Shown here piece by piece: positions 10,158 to 17,961 of a stretch of DNA of 64,000 nt (within the stretch, counting starts at the first letter, position 1; each line of letters starts with the position of its first letter). Source of the DNA: Phycisphaerales bacterium. GTDB taxonomy: Bacteria; Planctomycetota; Phycisphaerae; Phycisphaerales; UBA1924. The notes below the pieces were generated by a model, which saw only the letters and a program-made list of their open reading frames with translations, ran no database searches and was not told the DNA's origin. The position numbers were made by a program, and so were the translations under genes. The stretch spans positions 124,001-188,000 of the forward strand of contig JAIEUA010000010.1 in assembly GCA_019744815.1 (NCBI GenBank), written 5' to 3'.

Positions 10158-10285
10158 GGGAAACCCTAGGAGAGTGGGAAGTGGTGAGGGGTAAGGGGTG
10201 AGCAGAGACGCGGTGAGGAATGGATGGGTCCGGCCTCGTACTCACCCCTTCTCGCTCACCACTTCTCGCTCACCTGTTCCCGCTG
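10158..10285. repeat. Degenerate inverted GTGAG-rich repeat pair
   Basis: Two copies of a GAAGTGGTGAG-N4-AAGGGGTGAG motif face each other: one on the plus strand near 10178-10202 and one on the minus strand near 10244-10268. Each is flanked by further GTGAG units. They occupy the gap between the FIST gene and the RRM gene and do not encode anything recognisable. Confidence 0.6.
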
Positions 10286-10291
10286 TATACT
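10286..10291 (+). promoter_or_regulatory. Possible -10 element of the RRM gene
   Basis: TATACT directly preceded by TG lies about 127 nt upstream of the RRM start codon and matches 5 of 6 bases of the -10 consensus. The -35 region (TTCTCG, 17 bp upstream) is poor. A leader of roughly 120 nt would fit the long leaders of cold-inducible RNA-binding protein genes. This is motif evidence only. Confidence 0.35.
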
Positions 10292-10417
10292 GACCTCCGA
10301 TGTCACCCGGTTGATGGCGACGCGGGTGGTCTTGGGACCGATCGGATCGCTTGCCCGAGGGCTTGGTGAGGTTTCAATGGTGAGTTTCGAGCGCTCGGGC
10401 AAGGATCGTGAATCGGT

Positions 10418-10867
10418 ATGAGGATCTACGTCGGAAATTTGCCGTTCAGCACCACCGAGGACGAGCTGCGTGAGTTCTTCTCCCAGCACGGCGCGGTGAC
10501 GTCCGCCGCCATCGTGATCGACCGCGAGACCGGCCGCCCCCGCGGCTTCGGTTTCGTGGAGATGGCCAACGACGAGGAAGCCAAGAAGGCGATCGCGGCG
10601 ACCAACGGGCAGCAGCTCGGCGGGCGTCCGCTCGTCGTCAACGAGGCCAAGCCCCGTGAGGCCGGTGGCGGTGGCCGCGGCGGATTCGGTGGCGGCGGGC
10701 GTGGTGGCTTCGGTGGTGGTGGCGGCCGCGGCGGATTCGGTGGTGGTGGCGGCTACGGCGGCGGCGGTGGTGGTCGCGGCGGCTACGGCGGTGGTGGCGG
10801 CGGACGCGGCGGTGACCGTGGCGGGGGCGGTTACGACCGCGGTGGCGGCGACGGCGGCGGTTGGTAA
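10418..10867 (+). CDS. RRM RNA-binding protein with glycine/RGG-rich tail
   Basis: A single RNA recognition motif covers residues 1-80: RNP2 is IYVGNLPF (2-9) and RNP1 is RGFGFVEM (44-51). The remaining 70 residues are almost all Gly, Arg, Phe and Tyr, in repeating GRGGFGGGG and GGYGGGGG units, the arrangement of plant and cyanobacterial glycine-rich RNA-binding proteins. Such proteins bind single-stranded RNA and are often cold-induced; here the role is inferred. It is monocistronic, with a strong terminator 35 nt after the stop. The start ATG gives MRIYVGNL, the normal family start; only a weak AAGG lies upstream. The tail resembles that of the S1 protein at 17962. Confidence 0.95.
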   Translation: MRIYVGNLPFSTTEDELREFFSQHGAVTSAAIVIDRETGRPRGFGFVEMANDEEAKKAIAATNGQQLGGRPLVVNEAKPREAGGGGRGGFGGGGRGGFGGGGGRGGFGGGGGYGGGGGGRGGYGGGGGGRGGDRGGGGYDRGGGDGGGW

Positions 10868-10901
10868 GCCCCAGTTCGCACATTCAGACACGCAACAAAG
10901 A

Positions 10902-10934
10902 AGCCCACGGACTCCGAGTCCGTGGGCTCTTTTC
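10902..10934 (+). terminator. Intrinsic terminator after the RRM gene
   Basis: A perfect 12-bp stem AGCCCACGGACT (10902-10913), loop CCG, AGTCCGTGGGCT (10917-10928) is followed by CTTTTC. It separates the RRM gene from the convergent dockerin-type gene. Confidence 0.9.
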
Positions 10935-10970
10935 ATGGTGCGTGAGACCGGAACGTCCGACGTCCGTGCT

Positions 10971-12158
10971 TCACTGGCAGAGCAGCGCGTTGTACGCCTC
11001 GGCGAAGATCACGAAGTCGGCGTCGTCGGTGAAGAAGTCGAAGTTGAAGTCTCCCGACGGATCGAACAGGTTGTTGTACGCCTCGGCGAAGATCACAAAG
11101 TCGGCGTCGTCCACGAAGCCGTCGACGTTGAGATCGCAGGGGCAGGGCAGCTGCGGCACCAGGACCTGCAAGTAGCCTTCGATCGTGTCGATCTCGTCGT
11201 TGCGCCCGGGGCTGCCAGCGATGTTCGCGACGAAGTTGCTGCTCGCGGTCGAGCCGAAGGCCGAGCCGGGGTTGCAGGCCTGGAGCTGGCCGGCGCCGTC
11301 CGGATCGCCCGGGCAGTCGCCGAGCTCTTCGAAGACCGTGCCCTGACCGACGCCGGGCGCGGTGTCGTAGACATCGGCCTGGGCGAAGTTCTGGGTGGTG
11401 TACGCGGCCAGACGCAGCGTGAGCGCGACCGGGCGCTGGGCGAAGCCGAACGCCTTCCACGGGATGCGGTACTCGAACTCGCCGGCGTTCTGATTGAAGG
11501 TGTCGTACGAGGCAGCGCCGTTGATGGCGGCGTTCCAGAGGAAGCCGCGATCGGTGACGCCCTGGCCCGCGCTGCGGGTGACCGGATTGGTCGCGCCGAC
11601 GGTCCAGAAGTTGGAGAGCCCGCCGCCGCCGTTGCCGTTGTCGACGTACTGCGTGCCGACGAACTGCGTCGGAGTCCATCCCAGGAAGTCCACGGCCTTG
11701 ACGCCGAAGGTGTTGTGCCCGTCGGTCGCCTTGAGCAAACCCGAGGCAGCGCCACCCGAGGCGTCGATCGCGATGAACAGGTCGCCGACGTCGTTGTTGG
11801 CCTTGGCCGACTGGTCGGTGAACTTGTTGAAGGGAGCGGTCGGCCCGCCGACGGCGAGGTAGAGATACTCCCGATCGAACGCGACATACACGTTGATGAC
11901 GTCGCCGCGGTTGTCAAAGAAGGGCACATCGCGGAGCGTCAGGCCGTCCCACCAGTGGAACGTGCTCGACTCAGCGACCGAGTCCGAAGCGGAGGTCGAG
12001 CCCCCGCTGACGGGTGCGGCGTTGACCGATTCGCGCAGCCGCGTCCAGCCCTCGGACACCTCGGCGACGCTGCCGTTGACGACCGGCGCCGCCAGCGCGC
12101 AGCCCGCCCACACCGCCAGCGCACTCGCGCCGGCCACGAACAAACGATTCCGATTCAT
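10971..12158 (-). CDS. Secreted protein with two C-terminal dockerin-like repeats
   Basis: The protein has a signal peptide (MNRNRLFVAGASALAVWAG, cleavage near ALAA) and a beta-rich body of about 300 residues with no family recognised beyond a distant likeness to CBM9-type sugar-binding/DOMON-like domains (VYVAFDREYLYLAV, FEYRIPWKAFGF). The last 60 residues hold two calcium-loop repeats, DLNVDGFVDDADFVIFAEAYN and a near copy starting DFNFDFFTDDADF, which resemble type I dockerin loops; paired repeats of this kind are common at the C-terminus of exported planctomycete proteins. The start at 12158 has GGGAGA 7 nt upstream. It is probably anchored to or displayed at the cell surface by the C-terminal module; binding partner unknown. 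Confidence 0.85.
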   Translation of the reverse strand: MNRNRLFVAGASALAVWAGCALAAPVVNGSVAEVSEGWTRLRESVNAAPVSGGSTSASDSVAESSTFHWWDGLTLRDVPFFDNRGDVINVYVAFDREYLYLAVGGPTAPFNKFTDQSAKANNDVGDLFIAIDASGGAASGLLKATDGHNTFGVKAVDFLGWTPTQFVGTQYVDNGNGGGGLSNFWTVGATNPVTRSAGQGVTDRGFLWNAAINGAASYDTFNQNAGEFEYRIPWKAFGFAQRPVALTLRLAAYTTQNFAQADVYDTAPGVGQGTVFEELGDCPGDPDGAGQLQACNPGSAFGSTASSNFVANIAGSPGRNDEIDTIEGYLQVLVPQLPCPCDLNVDGFVDDADFVIFAEAYNNLFDPSGDFNFDFFTDDADFVIFAEAYNALLCQ

Positions 12159-12541
12159 CGACAATCTCCCGAAACCCACCCGGCCTCTCACCTCGGCACC
12201 CCGATGCCGCGGTCGCTCGGTACGGATCTCTCCGCAAAGTTGCTGACAGCCTCGGGCGGCAACGTGCCGTCCGGTCGACGCAGCTTCCTTGCGAGGATCC
12301 CTCCACCCTGTCCGCTTCGAGCCGGCAATACAACGCCGTCCGATGAACACAAACAACTACGCCGCAAGGACTTTTCAAGCCGCCGAGCGGGCGATACCAG
12401 TGAAAACCACGGTTGAGAACCGGCAGGAAATACAGATATCTCAGTCCAAATTTCACTCGCCCAGCCAAGAACCTCGATGCATGGAAGTCGATCGCGAAAG
12501 TTCGGTGTTCGGAAGGCCGATAACCGGACTGGGAGTTTGCC
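12159..12541. other. Divergent intergenic region
   Basis: 383 bp between the leftward dockerin-type gene and the rightward dehydratase gene. Both promoters should be here, but no clear -35/-10 pair stands out. A GGGAG ribosome site (12531-12535) lies 6 nt before the TTG start of the dehydratase gene. No gene or RNA was recognised in it. Confidence 0.45.
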
Positions 12542-14146
12542 TTGCGACACGCCACCTCAACGACGAAATCCCAGGCCGTGCTGATCGGCACCGCGTCGAC
12601 GCTGAGCCTCTTGCTCGACCAGTTGCGGCTGTTGCCCGACGCGCCGGTGGTGCGCGCCATCGTCCGCTTCGAGGACGACGGCAAGCCCGCTGCCCGCGAG
12701 GCGACGGACACCGAGCCGGCTCTGCGTCTGCGAGATCTGGGCCAGTTCGCCGCGGGTTTGAAGGGGTTGGTGGGCATCGTTTCCCTGCCGCAGTCCCTGT
12801 CGAACGTGCAACAGGCGGCGCGGGTCGCCCTCCGTGACGCGGGTATTCCCGAGCGGGTGGTCCCGCCGTTGAACGAACTACTTGAGCGAGCCCCAGCGGC
12901 CGGACAACCCCGGGCCGAGCTTCGGGGCGAGATCGACGTGGCCGAGCTCATCGGCCGGACGCCCTACGGCATCGACCGTCGGGCGGTCGCTGGCCTGCTC
13001 GAAGGCAAGCGCGTCCTCATCACCGGCGCCGGCGGCTCGATCGGCTCGGAGATCGCTCGCATCTGCGCGACCTTCAAGCCCGGTCGGCTGCTGCTGATGG
13101 AGCGGAGCGAGAACTCCCTCTTCGAGATCGATCGCCAGATCGCGCGGCGATTCCCGGGCGTTCCTCGGTCCACCCTGCTGCACGACGTGACCGACGAGAG
13201 CGCGACGATGCGGCTCTTGCTCGAGCACAAGCCCGATGTGATCTTCCACGCCGCGGCCCACAAGCATGTGCCGCTGATGGAAGACCATCCGGCGCACGCG
13301 GTGACGAACAACCTGTTCGGCACCAAGAGCGTTGCCGACGCGGCCCTGGCCTGCGGTGCGTCGCAGTTCATTCTCATCAGCAGCGACAAGGCCGTGAACC
13401 CCACCAGCGTGATGGGCGCCACCAAGCGATTGGCCGAGATGTACATCCAGGGCCTGCACAAGTCCGGGCGGCGCATGTCGGGCTCGCGTTCGACCGCGTT
13501 CGGCATGGTGCGCTTCGGAAACGTCCTGGGCAGCGCCTGCAGCGTCCTGCCGATCTGGAGCAACCAGCTGCGCGAGGGCGGACCGGTGACGGTGACCGAC
13601 CCTCGGATGACGCGGTACTTCATGACCATCCACGAGGCGGCGATGCTGGTGATCCAGTCGGCCGCGATCCCCGCCGGTGACGACGCGGCGGTGCACGTGC
13701 TGGACATGGGTGAGCCGGTGAAGATCCTCGATCTGGCGCTGCGCTTTGTTGCCGCCAATGGGTACGTGCCGAACCTGCCCGTCGGCGTCGCGCTGGAGGA
13801 CGAACGCCGCGCGACCGACCTTCGGATTCAGCACGACCTGGGTCTGCCCTCGATGGAGATCGCGTTCACCGGCAAGCGTCCGGGCGAGAAGCTGCACGAG
13901 GAGCTGTGCTACGCCGCGGAGCAGCTGCGGCAGACGCCGTTCCCGGGCATCAACGCCTGGGCGGGCGAATTGCGGGCCGACTTCAATCTCGCAGCGATGG
14001 TCGCGGAGCTCGGCGTGGCCCGATCGCTGACCGACCGCGAAGGCGTTGTCCGCGTGATCCGCAAGCACGTGCCCGAGATGAGGCCCGAGGGCGGCGCGAT
14101 GACGCAGGAAATCAAGCCCGAGACCGTGCTCGGCAAGGCCGCGTGA
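12542..14146 (+). CDS. CapD/WbpM-type nucleotide-sugar 4,6-dehydratase, soluble form
   Basis: Members convert UDP-GlcNAc and related nucleotide sugars to 4-keto-6-deoxy intermediates for surface polysaccharide. Residues about 155-480 carry the extended SDR fold: ITGAGGSIGSE (NAD loop), FHAAAHKHVPLME, ISSDKAVNPTSVMGATKR (catalytic Ser/Asp/Lys and Met-Lys region), VRFGNVLGS and FTGKRPGEKLHEEL. Long members such as WbpM have four N-terminal membrane helices and a nucleotide-binding domain; here the first 150 residues are a soluble Rossmann-like segment (AVLIGTASTLSLLLDQLRLL) without membrane helices. Translation starts at TTG 12542, supported by GGGAG at a 6-nt spacing; no in-frame ATG lies closer. 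It is followed 18 bp later by the small coiled-coil gene and dut. Confidence 0.9.
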   Translation: MRHATSTTKSQAVLIGTASTLSLLLDQLRLLPDAPVVRAIVRFEDDGKPAAREATDTEPALRLRDLGQFAAGLKGLVGIVSLPQSLSNVQQAARVALRDAGIPERVVPPLNELLERAPAAGQPRAELRGEIDVAELIGRTPYGIDRRAVAGLLEGKRVLITGAGGSIGSEIARICATFKPGRLLLMERSENSLFEIDRQIARRFPGVPRSTLLHDVTDESATMRLLLEHKPDVIFHAAAHKHVPLMEDHPAHAVTNNLFGTKSVADAALACGASQFILISSDKAVNPTSVMGATKRLAEMYIQGLHKSGRRMSGSRSTAFGMVRFGNVLGSACSVLPIWSNQLREGGPVTVTDPRMTRYFMTIHEAAMLVIQSAAIPAGDDAAVHVLDMGEPVKILDLALRFVAANGYVPNLPVGVALEDERRATDLRIQHDLGLPSMEIAFTGKRPGEKLHEELCYAAEQLRQTPFPGINAWAGELRADFNLAAMVAELGVARSLTDREGVVRVIRKHVPEMRPEGGAMTQEIKPETVLGKAA

Positions 14147-14164
14147 CGCGTCGTACCATCCGAC

Positions 14165-14461
14165 ATGTCGCTGTCTGAACGCCAACGCATCCTGGCCGAG
14201 ACGATCGCCGCACGGGAGAAGGCCGAGGCTCTGCTCAAGGCCCTGCAGGAAGCCCGCGGGGCCTCCGAGAAGCGGCTCGCCGAGCTGAACTTGAGCGATC
14301 AACTGAAGAAAGTGACCGGCAAGAGCGCGATGGACAACGCGGTCCTGTCCGCGCAGCGGACGGTGGAGATGCTCACCCGCGCCCTCGACGACTTCAAGAA
14401 GGAACTGTCGCCGGACGAACTGGCGATGGCGTACGACCCGCAGTCGGGGCGGAGCTCGTGA
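14165..14461 (+). CDS. Small coiled-coil protein, unknown function
   Basis: A 98-residue protein that is almost entirely charged alpha-helix ([21 protein letters not shown], then a second helix from about 55 to 80), with no Cys, membrane helix or signal peptide. No family is recognised. It begins 18 bp after the dehydratase gene, and its stop overlaps the GTG start of dut (GTGA), so it is very likely translated and coupled to dut. Its role cannot be inferred from the sequence. Confidence 0.7.
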   Translation: MSLSERQRILAETIAAREKAEALLKALQEARGASEKRLAELNLSDQLKKVTGKSAMDNAVLSAQRTVEMLTRALDDFKKELSPDELAMAYDPQSGRSS

Positions 14462-14925
14462 GCACGATCCACGACATGCGGCCGCCGCTGCGGGTCAAGA
14501 AGCTGTCGGAGCGCGCGTGCGTCCCCGCTTACCAGACCGAGGGCGCCGCGGGCATGGACCTTTGCGCCTGTCTCGCGTTGGATCAGACGATGGTCCTCGC
14601 CCCGGGTCAGATCGCCCTCGTGCCCACCGGGCTTGCGGTCGCGATCCCTCCCGGCTTCGAGGGACAGGTGCGAGCCCGATCCGGCCTCTCCACCAAGCAC
14701 GGCATCGGCCTGCCCAACGCGCCCGGCACCATCGACAGCGACTACAGGGGCGAGCTGCGGGTCGCGGTCATCAACTTCTCTCGCGAACCCTTCACCGTCA
14801 CCCACGGCCTGCGGATCGCCCAGCTCGTCATCGCCCCGGTCGCTCACGCGACCATCCAAGTCGTTGAAGAGCTCGACGACACCTCGCGGGGCAGCGGCGG
14901 CTTCGGATCGACGGGGCTGCACTGA
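14458..14925 (+). CDS. dut: Deoxyuridine 5'-triphosphate nucleotidohydrolase (dUTPase)
   Basis: Trimeric dUTPase hydrolyses dUTP to dUMP and pyrophosphate, keeping uracil out of DNA and supplying dTMP synthesis. All five family motifs are present in order: [37 protein letters not shown] and [10 protein letters not shown] at the C-terminus (the flexible arm that closes over the active site). Length, 155 residues, is normal. Translation starts at GTG 14458, which overlaps the previous stop codon, pointing to coupled translation with the small coiled-coil protein. Confidence 0.97.
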   Translation: MSTIHDMRPPLRVKKLSERACVPAYQTEGAAGMDLCACLALDQTMVLAPGQIALVPTGLAVAIPPGFEGQVRARSGLSTKHGIGLPNAPGTIDSDYRGELRVAVINFSREPFTVTHGLRIAQLVIAPVAHATIQVVEELDDTSRGSGGFGSTGLH

Positions 14926-15074
14926 AGCACGGCGGAAGTCGGGAAGCACGCAAGTGGCAAGCTGTGAGCGGCAGCCCCGGGCTCCCAGGCGAAAGAGATG
15001 CAGAGCACCGAAGGTGCGTCACGTTGCTTTCGGGCACGTTTTCTGAGCATCGTTTGTCGCGAACGGACTCTTGT

Positions 15075-16406
15075 TCACGGGGACGGCGTCACCCGCACCT
15101 CGTACGTCTCCTCCACGTAACCGGTTGGGGTTCCCTTGGTCGCGGGCGTTGCATTCGGCGTGATCAAGGGAATCGCCGAGTTTGTCACGAACGCGACGCG
15201 CACGGTGATCTTGATCTCTCGCCCTTCCACAGTCGCCCGCGGAATGCGGCATATTCGGCCTGTGGCGTCGCTCAGGTATGTGTCCGCCCCCGTGATGCGT
15301 ACGGGGAGCCCCCGCGAAGGCGGCGTTTGCGCCGGAAACCTCTCCCACTCGCGCGACAGCGCGAACACCGTTGGGTCATCGCCGATCCGGATCGAATCAA
15401 TGATCGCGTTGGATCGAAGCCCCAGCCCCCAAAGCTCCTCCGTGAATCCGATTGCGACAATCACGTCGTCGGGAGCAACATCGCTCACCTCGAGCGATGC
15501 CGAAACTCGCACGCGATCCCGGAGAATCTGGGATATCGCGCCCGCTCCAAGTGCCTGTCCCGGTGTCACGCCGTTGAGCGTGTTGGCGATCGCGTTGCTC
15601 AGCCACTGCGACGGCTCGGATCCCGCCGAAAGACGAGGCGTCCTTGACACGGCCAGCGCGATCTGATCGGCCTCGGCAACGGGGAGGACACGACCGTTCA
15701 GAGTCTGCCACAGTCCCGACGACGGGAGCATGCGGTTCGTGTCCTCGATCGCGAGACGAACAAGCATCTTCTCGGGCACCATCCGGAACACCGCCCGATT
15801 CAGCGGTCCGACCGCGAGGAAGATGCCCAGCCCGCCCGCCAGCGCCAAAGCCAACCCCGCGTAGATCATCGGCCACTTCGGGGTGCGTCGCCCCTGACGC
15901 AGGTTCTGCCGCCATGTGTGCGCACACTCCGGGCACAGGTCGGTCGTTTCCTCGGGTCTGTCACAGGGATAGTCGCACTTGGCGCAGTGGAACGTCTCGC
16001 CCTCTCGATGCTGGGACGCGAAGACCATCAGGAGCGCGCCGAGATAGGCCACGCCGAGGGTCAGTTCGCCACCGACCAGTATCTTCGTCGGCGCGATCGC
16101 GAACGGGATCAAGAGCACGAGCGCCACTCCGAGCGCGAGCGGCCAAAGAGGGAGCGCAAGCCAGGAGTCTCTCCGACGCCGAACGATCACCGGCGCTGCC
16201 ACGATCACCCACCAGGCAAGTCCGATGAAGAACAGCATCGCCGCGAGCACCGAGGCAAAGCTCCCGATGTCCCGGGTTGCTGCCCCACCGACGAGCACTG
16301 CTCCGGCCAGGGCGTGAAGAGCCCACATCGGTATCGCCCACAGAGCAACCTGGGGCCGCGATGCGATCGCCTGATGATGCTGCGGCAACCTGCTCGTATC
16401 GACCAT
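15075..16406 (-). CDS. Multi-pass membrane protein with zinc ribbon, paralogue A
   Basis: Four hydrophobic segments lie in residues 20-135 and another near 175-200; between them residues about 140-165 form a zinc ribbon, FHCAKCDYPCD...DLCPECAHTW. This CxxCxY...CPEC module next to membrane helices is common in planctomycetes and its function is unknown. The last 230 residues are soluble and include a segment rich in beta strands (RVSASLEVSDVAPDDVIVAIGF). It starts 9 bp after the end of the paralogous gene at 16416, so the two are co-transcribed. The shared plan of helices, ribbon, long soluble domain and a PNATP-type stretch near the C-terminus suggests a tandem duplication that has diverged strongly. 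Confidence 0.75.
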   Translation of the reverse strand: MVDTSRLPQHHQAIASRPQVALWAIPMWALHALAGAVLVGGAATRDIGSFASVLAAMLFFIGLAWWVIVAAPVIVRRRRDSWLALPLWPLALGVALVLLIPFAIAPTKILVGGELTLGVAYLGALLMVFASQHREGETFHCAKCDYPCDRPEETTDLCPECAHTWRQNLRQGRRTPKWPMIYAGLALALAGGLGIFLAVGPLNRAVFRMVPEKMLVRLAIEDTNRMLPSSGLWQTLNGRVLPVAEADQIALAVSRTPRLSAGSEPSQWLSNAIANTLNGVTPGQALGAGAISQILRDRVRVSASLEVSDVAPDDVIVAIGFTEELWGLGLRSNAIIDSIRIGDDPTVFALSREWERFPAQTPPSRGLPVRITGADTYLSDATGRICRIPRATVEGREIKITVRVAFVTNSAIPLITPNATPATKGTPTGYVEETYEVRVTPSP

Positions 16407-16415
16407 GATCTCACT

Positions 16416-17798
16416 CTACCGCGTCGGTGCCTTCTCGGGGGTCTGACCCACAACGTTCACCTGCCGCCGCGCCTCGAACTTGCCCATCCACGGCACGCTC
16501 GGCGGCAGCTGATTCTGCATGTTCTCCGGGGTCGCGTTCGGGGGCGTGCCGCCGGGGACCACCGCGACCCAGTAGCGGGCACTGAACGTGAGCCGCTGAG
16601 GCTCCCAGGGCGTCAGCGAAGCTCCGTCGCGCACCGAGTCCGTCGGGGTCTGCAGCACCTCGGGGATCGCCAGTTCGCTCAAGAGCTCCCATTTACTCGA
16701 GCGCAGCAGCGGCGTCGCGTCGTCGTCCTTCCAGATGCCCTCGACGAACACCGCGATGCGATCCCGCGGCACGCGGCGGAGTTCGTCGAACCGCGGACGC
16801 ACGATCAGGCCCTCGCCCGCGCGGGCGACCGGCGAGGTGGTGCCGCGGGCGTCGCGCACGGAGATCGCGGCGGCGAGGGCGTCCTCCATGAACTGGCGGT
16901 ACAGACCCTCCGAGCCGCGCCCGGCGAACAGCTCGCCCTGCAGCCAGGAATAGGCGTTGGAGTCGAGCAGGCGAGAGGACTGCTGCTCGGTCATGATGAG
17001 GGCCCGCAGCGTCTCGGCGTCGCTCTCGTCGAGCCGCCGCCGCGTCAGTTCCTGCCACCACGCGCTCTCGAGCACGCGGGACGCTTGCAGGCGTTCCATC
17101 GCGCGGGCCACGATCCAGGACGTCGGGGTCATCCGGCGCACCAGCGGCGAGGTCGCGTCGAGCCTTGGCAGCGGCGCGAGCGTGAGCAGAAACAGCAGGA
17201 TCACCGAGGCCGCCACCAGCGGGACGCTGCGCTCCACGCGCCCGCGGAGCAGCTTGTGAGCCCAGACACCCGCGCACTCGGGGCAGCGCCGCGGCAGGCT
17301 GAAGTCGTCGATCTGGTAGTTGCAGCGTGAGCAGTGGAAGCTGGTGCCCACCCGCCTCGTCCACGCCGAGTGCAGGAGCGCCGCGCCCGCGACGCCGCTG
17401 AGCAGGCACATCGTCGTGTTCGGAGGCAAGAGCTTGTGCCCCGGCACGATGGCGAGATACAAACCCAGGGCCCCGAACGCGCCCGTCAGCAGCAAAGCAT
17501 CCGTCGCGGCATCGTGAGCGGGCCTCGAGGGGTGGTTGCGGATCAGCCAGCGTCGCCACAACCAGATGGATCCCACGCCGATGGCCAGTCCCCAGGCCGC
17601 CACGTCCGGGGCCGACGGGTCGTAGCCGGAACCGAGCTTCTCGGCATCGTCGAGGCCGAGCACGATCCCGATGATCCACAGGCACGGGACGCAGCCCAGC
17701 AACCACAGCCAATCGGGGCCGCGCAGCGATCCGCGGGCCGCGTTGATCGCGCGCCAGGTGAGGCCGCGCTCGAGTGCGATGTCCGCTCGGTCGTCCAC
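16416..17798 (-). CDS. Multi-pass membrane protein with zinc ribbon, paralogue B
   Basis: Same build as the downstream gene: several N-terminal helices (LWLLGCVPCLWIIGIVLGL, LLLTGAFGALGLYLAIV), a zinc ribbon FHCSRCNYQIDDF...RCPECAGVW near residues 170-195, a further helix (LVAASVILLFLLTLAPL) and a soluble C-terminal domain of about 240 residues. No enzyme motif is seen. GTG at 17798 is the likely start. It is the first gene of a two-gene unit and lies just beyond the terminator of the S1 gene, so it must have its own promoter. Function unknown; the pair may form a membrane complex. Confidence 0.75.
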   Translation of the reverse strand: MDDRADIALERGLTWRAINAARGSLRGPDWLWLLGCVPCLWIIGIVLGLDDAEKLGSGYDPSAPDVAAWGLAIGVGSIWLWRRWLIRNHPSRPAHDAATDALLLTGAFGALGLYLAIVPGHKLLPPNTTMCLLSGVAGAALLHSAWTRRVGTSFHCSRCNYQIDDFSLPRRCPECAGVWAHKLLRGRVERSVPLVAASVILLFLLTLAPLPRLDATSPLVRRMTPTSWIVARAMERLQASRVLESAWWQELTRRRLDESDAETLRALIMTEQQSSRLLDSNAYSWLQGELFAGRGSEGLYRQFMEDALAAAISVRDARGTTSPVARAGEGLIVRPRFDELRRVPRDRIAVFVEGIWKDDDATPLLRSSKWELLSELAIPEVLQTPTDSVRDGASLTPWEPQRLTFSARYWVAVVPGGTPPNATPENMQNQLPPSVPWMGKFEARRQVNVVGQTPEKAPTR

Positions 17799-17855
17799 GC
17801 GCAGAGCCTACGGCCGGGCCGCTCGCCGCGTTCGCGAGCGCTGATATCCCCCAAG

Positions 17856-17880
17856 AAAAAACCGCCCCGAGTCGGAGCGG
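17856..17880 (-). terminator. Intrinsic terminator of the S1 gene
   Basis: In the leftward direction an 8-bp stem (CCGCTCCG with CGGGGCGG, one G-T pair, loop ACT, 17862-17880) is followed by six T residues (17856-17861). It lies about 80 nt after the S1 stop codon. Confidence 0.88.
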
Positions 17881-17961
17881 CTGAAAGGTTCTTGGGATGA
17901 CGAGCAGCGAACGAGGCTCGAGAGGAAGCTCGGGACGGGGCTCGGGGCGGGGCCGGCGTGA

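Noticed and set aside
14926-15074. Possible tRNA or small RNA in the gap after dut
   Set aside because: No cloverleaf or T-loop sequence was found, and no terminator or conserved stem.
15918-17330. 470-codon plus-strand frame
   Set aside because: Antisense of the two zinc-ribbon membrane genes; the leftward frames carry the zinc ribbon, membrane helices and operon spacing.
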